DNA of 64,000 bases from Plasticicumulans lactativorans (GTDB lineage Bacteria; Pseudomonadota; Gammaproteobacteria; Competibacterales; Competibacteraceae), in NCBI RefSeq assembly GCF_004341245.1, contig NZ_SLWY01000020.1, forward strand, positions 1-64,000. The letters are read 5' to 3'. The notes beneath the pieces were generated by a model. The model had not been told where the DNA came from, searched no databases, and saw nothing but the letters and a program-made list of their open reading frames with translations. Both the position numbers and the translations under genes were made by a program. Numbering within the stretch: the first letter of the stretch is position 1; each line of letters begins with the position of its first letter. This document shows, piece by piece, positions 57,341-64,000 of the stretch.

Positions 57341-59155
57341 TCAGCGCGCGCCGTTCGGGCGCTGGCCGTTCGGCGCCGGTGGCGGGGCGGCGCCGTTCGC
57401 GGGGCGCGTCAGGCCCGGCGGCAGGACCAGGCGGCGGCCGTAGAAGTCGGTGAGCAGGCCGTCGTCGCCGATCGTCACCACCGTCGCGTCGGGGAAGCGC
57501 CGGGCGAGCAGCGCGAGCATCTGCGCCTTGCCGGCGGGGTCGAGCGCGTCCAGCGCGTGGTGGATGAAGATCCAGTGCGGCCGCTGCAGCAGCAGCCGGG
57601 CGAAGCCGACGCGCTGGCGCTCGGCCGGCGTCAGCGTGTGCTCCCAGGCGCGCCGCTCGTCGAGGCGCGGGATCAGGTGTGCCAGGCCCACCTGATGCAT
57701 CGCCTCGTGCAGCGCGAACTCATCGGCCGGGGGCGCGACCGGCGGGCAGGCGATCGCCTCGCGCAGCGAGCCGCGCGGCAGGTAGGGGCGTTGCGGCATC
57801 AGGAAGATCGACGCCCCCTCGGGCAGTTCCACACGGCCGCAGCCCCACGGCCAGACCCCGCTGACGACCTTGACCAGGGTTTCGGCGGTCGTCGGATCGC
57901 CGACCAGCAGCACGCGCTCGCCGGGGCCGATCTCGGTGCTGAAGCGGTCGAGCAGCACCGCGCCGCCGGGTTCGGCCACGGTCACATCGCGAAACGCGAG
58001 CTGCGGCGTGCTCCCCGGCGCCACCGCGATCGCCGCCTTCGGCGCCGGCAGGCGCGTCAGCGCCGCGTGCAGCGACAGCACGCGCTCGACCGAGGCGCGC
58101 CATTCGGCGAGCCGGGGCACGTTGTCGATCGGCCAGGCGAGCGCGGCGATCGTCTGCTGCAGCGCCTGCGCGGCCTGCATCATGCCGCCCAGCGTGATGT
58201 CGCGGGCAAGGTAGCGCGGCGCCGCCGCCAGGAAGGGAAAGCCCTGCGACAGCACCGACCAGCTCGCCGAGAACAGGAACAGGTTGCGCAGGGCCGTGGT
58301 CTGGCGGTCCCAGGCCGCCACCGCGTGGCGGTACAGCCCGCGCAGGCGGCCGCGCTCCTCGGGCTCGGTGCGGGCGATGGCGATTTCGAGCGAGGTCTCG
58401 CGCGCGTGCACCAGGCCGAAGCGGAAGTTCGCCTCCTGCGACTGCCGCCATTCGGCGGCGCGTATCAGCGGCTGCCCCAGCCACAGCCCCACCAGCGTGC
58501 CGACGCCGGCGTAGGCGAGCGCGATCCACACCAGATGCCCCGGCAGGTGGAGCGCGAAGCCGTCGAAGGCGAGGTCGGCAGGGCCGGACAGCACCCACAG
58601 CACCTGGATGAAGCTCGCCAGCAGCAGCAGGCAGTAGAAGGCCGAATGCGCGAGGTCGATCGCGTACTCGGTGGCGATGCGCACGTCCTCGGCAATGCGC
58701 CCGTCGGGGTTGTCCTGCTCGCTCTGCAGGTCGCGCACGCGGTCGTGGTGGCCCGGGCTCATCCACTCGCCGAGCAGCCGCTCGGTCAGCCAGCTGCGCC
58801 AGCCCACCTGCAGCCGGCGCTTCACCGTCAGGTGCAGGCTCACCACCGCCATGTTGTAGAGCGTGATCAGCCCGAGCGCCCCCACCAGCCACAGGAAGCG
58901 CTGGATCGCGTGCACCTCCAGCGCATCGAACAGGTACTTGTTCCACACGTTGAGCAGCAGCGGGATGCTCACCTGTCCCACCGTGAGCAGCACCAGTGCC
59001 GCCAGCAGCCCCCATACCTGCCACCTCGCCGGCGCCGACCAGTACGCACCGGCCAGGGCCCAGAAGGCGCGGTAGAAACGCATCCACCCCACCCACAGGC
59101 CGATCACCCCGCCACCGGACCCCTGCTGCTGGTCCATCGACCACCTCTCGTGCAT
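57341..59155 (-). CDS. SbmA/YddA-type ABC transporter with degenerate ATPase domain
   Basis: About 604 residues from the ATG at 59155 (ATG at 59137, with GAGAGG upstream, is an alternative). The N-terminal half is an ABC_membrane_2 permease with about six helices (GLITLYNMAVVSLHLTVKRRLQVGWRSWLTERLL is characteristic; cited by LTVKRRLQVGWRSWL). The C-terminal nucleotide domain keeps its overall layout but not its catalytic residues: the P-loop reads GDPTTAETLVK with no GKS/T, the signature reads LTPAERQRV instead of LSGGQ, and Walker B reads WIFIHHALDALD with HH in place of DE. It probably cannot hydrolyse ATP. BacA/SbmA relatives move peptides using the proton gradient, so a non-ATP transporter is possible. 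Confidence 0.82.
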   Translation of the reverse strand: MHERWSMDQQQGSGGGVIGLWVGWMRFYRAFWALAGAYWSAPARWQVWGLLAALVLLTVGQVSIPLLLNVWNKYLFDALEVHAIQRFLWLVGALGLITLYNMAVVSLHLTVKRRLQVGWRSWLTERLLGEWMSPGHHDRVRDLQSEQDNPDGRIAEDVRIATEYAIDLAHSAFYCLLLLASFIQVLWVLSGPADLAFDGFALHLPGHLVWIALAYAGVGTLVGLWLGQPLIRAAEWRQSQEANFRFGLVHARETSLEIAIARTEPEERGRLRGLYRHAVAAWDRQTTALRNLFLFSASWSVLSQGFPFLAAAPRYLARDITLGGMMQAAQALQQTIAALAWPIDNVPRLAEWRASVERVLSLHAALTRLPAPKAAIAVAPGSTPQLAFRDVTVAEPGGAVLLDRFSTEIGPGERVLLVGDPTTAETLVKVVSGVWPWGCGRVELPEGASIFLMPQRPYLPRGSLREAIACPPVAPPADEFALHEAMHQVGLAHLIPRLDERRAWEHTLTPAERQRVGFARLLLQRPHWIFIHHALDALDPAGKAQMLALLARRFPDATVVTIGDDGLLTDFYGRRLVLPPGLTRPANGAAPPPAPNGQRPNGAR

Positions 59156-59332
59156 GCCGCCTTCCCTGCAAGCGTAGGGCGGGCGGCGCCGCGGCGACGG
59201 ACGGCGAAGCACGACGCCCCGCGTTCACGCCGTTGCCGGCCCGCGGTACGCGCGGCCGCGTTTCGCCGTGGCGCTTGCTACATTCCCCGGGCGGGCCGCG
59301 CCGGTGCGGCGTCGCATCCGGGGGGAGTTCGC

Positions 59333-60358
59333 ATGCACCACACCATCCGCACGTCCGTCGCCGCGCTGCTCGCGGCCTATGCGCTGGGCCAGGCCGGGGC
59401 GGCGCTGGCCGGCGAGACCTTCGACACCGTGAAGAAGCGCGGCACGCTGCGCTGCGGCGTCAACGTCAGCGTGCCGGGCTTCTCGGCGCCCGACAGCCAG
59501 GGCAAGTGGACCGGGCTCGACGTCGACGTCTGCCGCGCGGTCGCCGCGGCGGTGTTCGGCGATGCGAACAAGGTCGAGTTCGTGCCGCTGAACGCGCAGC
59601 AGCGCTTCGCCGCGGTGCAGTCGGGCGAGGTCGACCTGCTGTCGCGCAACACCACCTGGACGCTGTCGCGCGACGCCGGGCTCAAGCTCGACTTCGGCCC
59701 GGTGGTGTTCTACGACGGCCAGGGCTTCATGGTGCCGAAGGCGATGGGGGTGAAGAGCGCCACCGAGCTCAACGGCGCCACGGTGTGCGTGCAGACCGGC
59801 ACCAGCACCGAGCAGACCCTCGCCGACTGGTTCCGCGCCAAGAACATGAGCTTCAAGCCGGTGGTGATCGACAGCTTCGACGAGCTCAACAAGGCCTTCT
59901 TCGCCGGGCGCTGCGACGTCTACACCACCGATCGCTCGGGGCTCGCGTCGATCCGCAAGACCATGAGCGGCAAGCCCGACGACTACGTGATCCTGCCCGA
60001 GACCATCTCCAAGGAGCCGCTCGCGCCGGCCTGGCGCCACGGCGACAACGAGTGGGGCGACGTGGTGCGCTGGTCGGTGACGGCGCTGATCGAGGCCGAG
60101 GAGCTCGGCATCAACTCGGCCAACGTCGACGCCCAGGCCAGCAGCGGCAACCCGGCGGTGGCGCGCTTCCTCGGCACCACGCACGGGCTCGGCGCGGCGC
60201 TGGGGCTCAGCGACAAATGGGCCTACGACATCGTCAAGCAGGTCGGCAACTACGGCGAGGTCTACCAGCGCAACATCCGCGAGCCGCTGGAACTCGCGCG
60301 CGACCTCAACGCGCTGTGGACCGCCGGCGGCCTGCTCTACGCCATCCCGGTGCGCTGA
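59333..60358 (+). CDS. aapJ: General L-amino acid ABC transporter, periplasmic binding protein
   Basis: A 341-residue secreted binding protein. A signal peptide (SVAALLAAYALGQAGAALAG) precedes ETFDTVKKRGTLRCGVNVSVPGFS, the typical family-3 solute-binding start. GKWTGLDVDVCRAVAAAVFGD and RNTTWTLSRDAGLKLDF match AapJ/BztA proteins for glutamate, aspartate and other amino acids. The ATG at 59333 follows GGGGGAG. Two membrane permeases follow 7 bp and 5 bp apart. Confidence 0.93.
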   Translation: MHHTIRTSVAALLAAYALGQAGAALAGETFDTVKKRGTLRCGVNVSVPGFSAPDSQGKWTGLDVDVCRAVAAAVFGDANKVEFVPLNAQQRFAAVQSGEVDLLSRNTTWTLSRDAGLKLDFGPVVFYDGQGFMVPKAMGVKSATELNGATVCVQTGTSTEQTLADWFRAKNMSFKPVVIDSFDELNKAFFAGRCDVYTTDRSGLASIRKTMSGKPDDYVILPETISKEPLAPAWRHGDNEWGDVVRWSVTALIEAEELGINSANVDAQASSGNPAVARFLGTTHGLGAALGLSDKWAYDIVKQVGNYGEVYQRNIREPLELARDLNALWTAGGLLYAIPVR

Positions 60359-60364
60359 ACCGCC

Positions 60365-61507
60365 GTGCCACGCCTGCGCCTGCGCTGCGACCGCCGCTGC
60401 CTGCGCGCACTCGCCGCGCAGGCGCTGCTGCTCGCCGCGGTGGCGGGCGTGCTCGCCTGGCTCGCGGGCAACGCCGGCGCCAAGCTCGCGCAGCAGGGCA
60501 TCGCCAGCGGCTTCGGCTTTCTCGGCAAGGAGGCCGCGTTCGCGATCAGCGAGCACCCGATCGCCTATTCGCCCGCCGACAGCTACGCCCGCGCGCTCAC
60601 CGTCGGCGTGCTCAACACGCTCAAGGTGGCGCTGCCGGCGCTGCTGTTCGCGACCGTGCTCGGCACGCTGGCCGGCATCGCCCAGCTCGGCCGCAACTGG
60701 CTCGCCGCGCGGCTCGCCCGCGGCTACGTCGAGGCGGTGCGCAACGTGCCGCTGCTGCTGCAGCTCTTCTTCTGGTACGGGCTGCTCACCGAGCTGCTGC
60801 CGCTGCCGCGCCAGGCGTGGTCGCCGCTGCCCGGCGTGTTCCTGAGCCGGCGCGGGCTGATGCTGCCGGCGCCGGCGGGCGAGGGCTGGGGCACGCTGCT
60901 CGCGGCGGCGGCGCTGGGGCTCGCCGCGGCGCTCGCGCTGCGTGCGGCGTACGGGCGGGTGCGGCGCGGCGGCGGCGCGCTCGCGGCGCTGCTGCTGGCA
61001 CCGCCGCTCGCCGCGTGGCTCGCCACCGCCGGCACGCGCGCCTGGAGCGTGCCGGCGCTGCAGGGCTTCAACTACGTCGGCGGCACCACGCTCAGCCCCG
61101 AGTTCGCCGCGTTGCTGCTCGGGCTCACGCTGTATGCCGGCAGCTACATCGCCGAGATCGTGCGCGCCGGCATCCTCGCGGTGCCGCGCGGGCAGGTCGA
61201 GGCGGGGCTCGCGCTCGGCCTCAGCCGCGCACAGGTGCTGCGCCTGATCGTGCTGCCGCAGGCGCTGCGCGCGATCGTGCCGCCGCTCGCGAGCCAGTAC
61301 CTGAGCCTGGTCAAGAACAGCTCGCTGGCGGTGGCGATCGGCTACCCCGACGTGGTGTCGATCAGCAACACCGCGATCAACCAGACCGGGCAGGCGGTGG
61401 AGGGCATCGCCATCATCATGGCCGCCTACCTGAGCGTGAGCCTGGCGGTGGCGGCGCTGATGAACCTCTACAACCGCCGCGTCGCGCTGCGCGGCGCGAC
61501 GCGCTGA
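60365..61507 (+). CDS. aapQ: Amino-acid ABC transporter permease AapQ
   Basis: A 380-residue permease of the His/Glu/Gln type beginning at GTG 60365. It has two parts, as usual in AapQ: an N-terminal half with helices and YVEAVRNVPLLLQLFFWYG, and a C-terminal half with the EAA coupling motif EAGLALGLSRAQVLRLIVLPQALR (cited by LALGLSRAQVLRLIVLPQAL). A longer loop separates them. It pairs with AapM to form the membrane channel. It starts 7 bp after aapJ. Confidence 0.93.
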   Translation: MPRLRLRCDRRCLRALAAQALLLAAVAGVLAWLAGNAGAKLAQQGIASGFGFLGKEAAFAISEHPIAYSPADSYARALTVGVLNTLKVALPALLFATVLGTLAGIAQLGRNWLAARLARGYVEAVRNVPLLLQLFFWYGLLTELLPLPRQAWSPLPGVFLSRRGLMLPAPAGEGWGTLLAAAALGLAAALALRAAYGRVRRGGGALAALLLAPPLAAWLATAGTRAWSVPALQGFNYVGGTTLSPEFAALLLGLTLYAGSYIAEIVRAGILAVPRGQVEAGLALGLSRAQVLRLIVLPQALRAIVPPLASQYLSLVKNSSLAVAIGYPDVVSISNTAINQTGQAVEGIAIIMAAYLSVSLAVAALMNLYNRRVALRGATR

Positions 61508-61512
61508 ACGCC

Positions 61513-62562
61513 GTGGCGAAACGGCTGCGCGCCGCCGCCGGCTGGGCGCGCACGCACCTGTTCGCGGGGCCGTGGGATGCGCTGGTGACGCTCGCGCTCG
61601 CCGCGCTGCTCGCCGCCGCGCTGCCGCCGCTGCTGCGCTGGGCGCTGTGGCAGGCGCAGTGGAGTGGCGATGCCGCGGGCTGCCGCGCGGCCGGCGGGGC
61701 GTGCTGGGCCTTCATCGGCGAGAAGGCGCGCTTCATCCTGTTCGGGCTCTACCCGCCGGCCGAGCAGTGGCGGGCGGCGCTCGCGGTCGGGCTGTTCCTG
61801 GCGATGGCCGGCTACAGCGCGGCGCGCTTCCGGTTGCCGGCGGCGGGCTGGGCGCTTACCGCCGCCGCCTGCGGCGGGCTGCTCGCCGGCGGCGTGGCCG
61901 GCCTGCCCGCGGTGCCGGCCACGCAGTGGGGCGGCCTGCCGCTGACGCTGCTGCTGACCGTGCTCGGCCTCGCCGGCGCCTTTCCGCTCGCGCTGCTGCT
62001 GGCGCTGGGGCGGCGCTCGCGGCTGCCGGTGCTGCGCGCGCTGTGCGCCGGCTACGTCGAGCTGGTGCGCGGCGTGCCGCTGGTCAGCGTGCTGTTCATG
62101 GCCTCGGTGATGCTGCCGCTGCTGCTGCCGGGCGGGGTGGTGATCGACAAGCTCGTGCGCGCGCAGCTCGCCATCGTGCTGTTCGTCGCCGCCTACATGG
62201 CCGAGGCGGTGCGCGGCGGCCTGCAGGCGGTGCCCGAGGGCCAGGACGAGGCTGCCAGCGCGCTCGGCCTGCGCTGGTGGCAGCGGCAGCGCTACGTGGT
62301 GCTGCCGCAGGCGCTGCGCGTGGCGCTGCCGGCGCTGGTCGGCATCGCCATCGGCACCTTCAAGGACACCTCGCTGGTCGTCGTCATCGGCCTGTTCGAC
62401 CTGATGACCAGTGCCCGCGCCGCCCTCGCCGACCCGCGCTGGCTCGGCTTCTCCGCCGAAGCCTACCTGTTCACCGGCACGCTCTACTTCGTGCTGGCGT
62501 ACGCGCTGTCGCGCTACGGCCGCGCGCTGGAAGCGCGGCTGGCGGCCGGCGAGGGCGAGTGA
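61513..62562 (+). CDS. aapM: Amino-acid ABC transporter permease AapM
   Basis: A 349-residue permease starting at GTG 61513 just after aapQ. The first half has several helices, and the second half carries YVELVRGVPLVSVLFMASVMLPLLLP and the coupling loop DEAASALGLRWWQRQRYVVLPQALR (cited by ASALGLRWWQRQRYVVLPQA). It completes the AapQM heterodimer. In most genomes the ATPase gene aapP follows directly; here it does not, and the next gene is unrelated. The ATPase must be encoded elsewhere or supplied by another system. Confidence 0.92.
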   Translation: MAKRLRAAAGWARTHLFAGPWDALVTLALAALLAAALPPLLRWALWQAQWSGDAAGCRAAGGACWAFIGEKARFILFGLYPPAEQWRAALAVGLFLAMAGYSAARFRLPAAGWALTAAACGGLLAGGVAGLPAVPATQWGGLPLTLLLTVLGLAGAFPLALLLALGRRSRLPVLRALCAGYVELVRGVPLVSVLFMASVMLPLLLPGGVVIDKLVRAQLAIVLFVAAYMAEAVRGGLQAVPEGQDEAASALGLRWWQRQRYVVLPQALRVALPALVGIAIGTFKDTSLVVVIGLFDLMTSARAALADPRWLGFSAEAYLFTGTLYFVLAYALSRYGRALEARLAAGEGE

Positions 62563-62872
62563 GCCGGCGACTGCAGTCCCCCCTCTTCCACAGGGCGAGG
62601 GGTGTCAAACCGGTGGCTGGCGCCTGCCAAGAGGCTTCCTTGATCCACCGCACGGTCGCGCGATGCCGGCGGGGCGTACCCTCAGCCCTCCCTTCTCCCC
62701 CCGAGGAAGGCGTCGGAACCGGGTGGCGCCCGCGGCGTGCCGGTGCCGCGCCGCGGGCTATGGTGAAGGCAGTGGCGCGCGGCGCCGGATGCCCCGGGCC
62801 GTGCGCAGCGTTTCTCCCGCCGCCGCTGGCCGGCGCGCGGCGGGTCCCGCCCGAGGCTATGAGGACCAGTTC
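62563..62872. other. Intergenic region after aapM
   Basis: The 310-bp space contains a CCCCTC/GAGGGG hairpin (62580-62602) that may end the aap operon, then GC-rich sequence with no gene of its own and no aapP remnant that I can read. Several short frames cross it but none has a ribosome site or family motif. Confidence 0.45.
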
Positions 62873-64000
62873 ATGAATGCGGAGCAATGGGAATCGGTCT
62901 GGCACCGGGTCCGCGCTGGACGCCACACGCTGCTGCTCGGCGCCGATGGCCTGCCCGACGAGATCGACGGCATCAGGGTGCTGCGGGTCGACTGCACCTC
63001 GCCGTGGGCGACGGGCGGCGTGCTCAGCGTCGCGCTGCGCAAGGTGGTGCAGGCGCTCGGCGGCGAGCTGCCGGCGGAGGCGCCCGCCGCGGCCGCCGGC
63101 GGCCTGCAGCAGCGGCTGCTGGGCGAGCTGCCGCGGCCGGCGCTCGACGCGCGCTTCGTCGACGCCTGCAACCGCCTGGCCGATGCCGGCGGCACCTGGG
63201 TGCTGGCCCTCGAAGCGGTCGACGCCGCCGATGCGGCCTCGCTGGCCGCGCTCGAGCACATCCTGCGCCGCTCCGGCTGGCTGCGCCTGCCGCTGCTGCT
63301 GACGCTGCGCGGGGTGGCGGGCGAGACGGTCGGCGGCCTCGTCGACGCCCTCGGCGGCGACCCCGGGGCCCTCGTCGAGGCGCCGCCGGCGCTCGCCGCC
63401 GGCGAGGCGGCGTTCGACTGGCGCGGCCTGCCGCCGGCGACGCTGCGGGTGCTGCGCGCCGCCGCGCTGATCGGCGCGAGCTTCGAGGCCGAGCTGGTCG
63501 CCGGCCTGCTCGACGTGCCGCTCGGCGCGGTGCTCGAAGCACTGCAGGAGGCGGCCGATGCCGGCGTGCCGCTGGACGACCGCGGCGAGGGCCTGTTCCG
63601 CCTGTCCGCCGCCGCGGTCGAGGAACTGCGCCGCGGCATGCTGCCGTCGCTGCGCGAGCACTGGCACGAGCGCCTGGGTCGGCGCCTGAGCCGGGCGCCG
63701 GGCGTCGCGGCGCTGCGCGAGCCGCCGCCCGGCGTCGCCGCGGCCCCGTCTGCGGCGCCACCGCCGGCGCCGGCCGCGCCGGTGGCCGATTACGCCGGGC
63801 TGTTCCAGCCGCCGGCGGCCCCGGTCGCACCGCCGCCCGCGCCGCCCGCCGCGGCCGCCGGCGGGGTGCCCGCCGCCGCGGTGCCCGGTGAGGCGCCGCC
63901 TCCCGCCGATGCCGCCGCGGCGCTCGCGGCGCAGCACCTGCAGGCGGCCGGGCGCAGCGAGGCCGCGGCCGAGCAGTATCTGGCGGCGATCCGCGACGCC
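62873..64000 (+). CDS. AAA_16/MalT-like protein without a P-loop, partial (3' end outside window)
   Basis: The frame from ATG 62873 is open for 376 codons to the window edge. Residues 1-200 follow the plan of AAA_16/MalT-type ATPases but the P-loop position reads TLLLGADGLPDEIDG with no GKS/T. The Walker-B-like segment is WVLALEAVDAADAASLAALEH, with Glu for the usual Asp, followed by LRLPLLLTLRG. A winged-helix-like region follows (VLRAAALIGASFEAELVAGLLDV), then a Pro/Ala-rich linker (about 285-345) and the beginning of a TPR-like helix pair (HLQAAGRSEAAAEQYLAA). It may be a scaffold or sensor rather than an ATPase. Function unknown. Confidence 0.7.
   Translation, partial: MNAEQWESVWHRVRAGRHTLLLGADGLPDEIDGIRVLRVDCTSPWATGGVLSVALRKVVQALGGELPAEAPAAAAGGLQQRLLGELPRPALDARFVDACNRLADAGGTWVLALEAVDAADAASLAALEHILRRSGWLRLPLLLTLRGVAGETVGGLVDALGGDPGALVEAPPALAAGEAAFDWRGLPPATLRVLRAAALIGASFEAELVAGLLDVPLGAVLEALQEAADAGVPLDDRGEGLFRLSAAAVEELRRGMLPSLREHWHERLGRRLSRAPGVAALREPPPGVAAAPSAAPPPAPAAPVADYAGLFQPPAAPVAPPPAPPAAAAGGVPAAAVPGEAPPPADAAAALAAQHLQAAGRSEAAAEQYLAAIRDA

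Overview
The window is about 70% GC, gene-dense chromosomal DNA. It resembles a betaproteobacterium of the Rhodocyclales (Azoarcus/Thauera/Aromatoleum-like). The pointers are aromatic amino acid catabolism, a haemagglutinin-type exoprotein, cobalamin-dependent MetH, a DUF6394-plus-K+-channel pair and very high GC codon bias. This assignment is inferred from gene content; no rRNA or tRNA gene is present to confirm it.

Layout. 1-4.4 kb: the 3' part of a repetitive surface exoprotein, a secreted GH17-type glucanase and a small zinc-ribbon protein. 4.5-9.7 kb: metH and an FGGY sugar kinase. 9.7-14.6 kb: a MarR repressor with a tripartite EmrAB/OMF efflux pump; matching palindromes sit before marR and before the pump genes. 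14.6-19.4 kb: a methyltransferase, then a lower-GC stretch with a desaturase/GNAT pair, a Schlafen-type AlbA_2 protein and REP-like palindromes. 19.4-21.0 kb: a 21-bp tandem repeat array in front of nhaA. 21.0-25.4 kb: an operon of two ketosteroid-dehydrogenase-like flavoproteins flanking a divergent shikimate-dehydrogenase homologue. 25.5-27.7 kb: DUF6394 and an RCK-domain K+ channel, translationally coupled. 27.8-33.1 kb: a very repetitive STAND NTPase that has lost its Walker A end, and two 97%-identical 229-bp copies of a highly structured RNA-like element, one lying exactly on that truncation.

33.1-42.6 kb: an aldo/keto reductase, betaine-lipid genes (btaA/btaB-like), a phenylpyruvate/indolepyruvate decarboxylase divergent from a TyrR-type regulator, and a LysR regulator divergent from cytochrome b561 and yceI. 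42.7-48.8 kb: a serine/glycine catabolic block (sdaA, gcvP, gcvR-like, gcvT) with no gcvH. 48.8-55.8 kb: RidA, then a MarR-controlled homogentisate cluster (MBL-fold protein, FAD monooxygenase, DUF2783, homogentisate dioxygenase-type protein, fumarylacetoacetate hydrolase, maleylacetoacetate isomerase). 55.9-64 kb: a GH1 beta-glucosidase, an ABC protein with a degenerate ATPase domain, AapJ/Q/M amino-acid transport genes without AapP, and the start of an AAA_16/MalT-like protein without a P-loop that runs off the window.

Functionally, the decarboxylase/TyrR pair and the homogentisate cluster give two routes for phenylalanine and tyrosine carbon. The serine/glycine block feeds one-carbon units towards MetH, and the Aap genes could import amino acids. 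The most unusual items are the paired structured elements beside the truncated STAND gene, the 21-bp array, the flavoprotein-AroE-flavoprotein operon and the pseudo-ATPase ABC protein.
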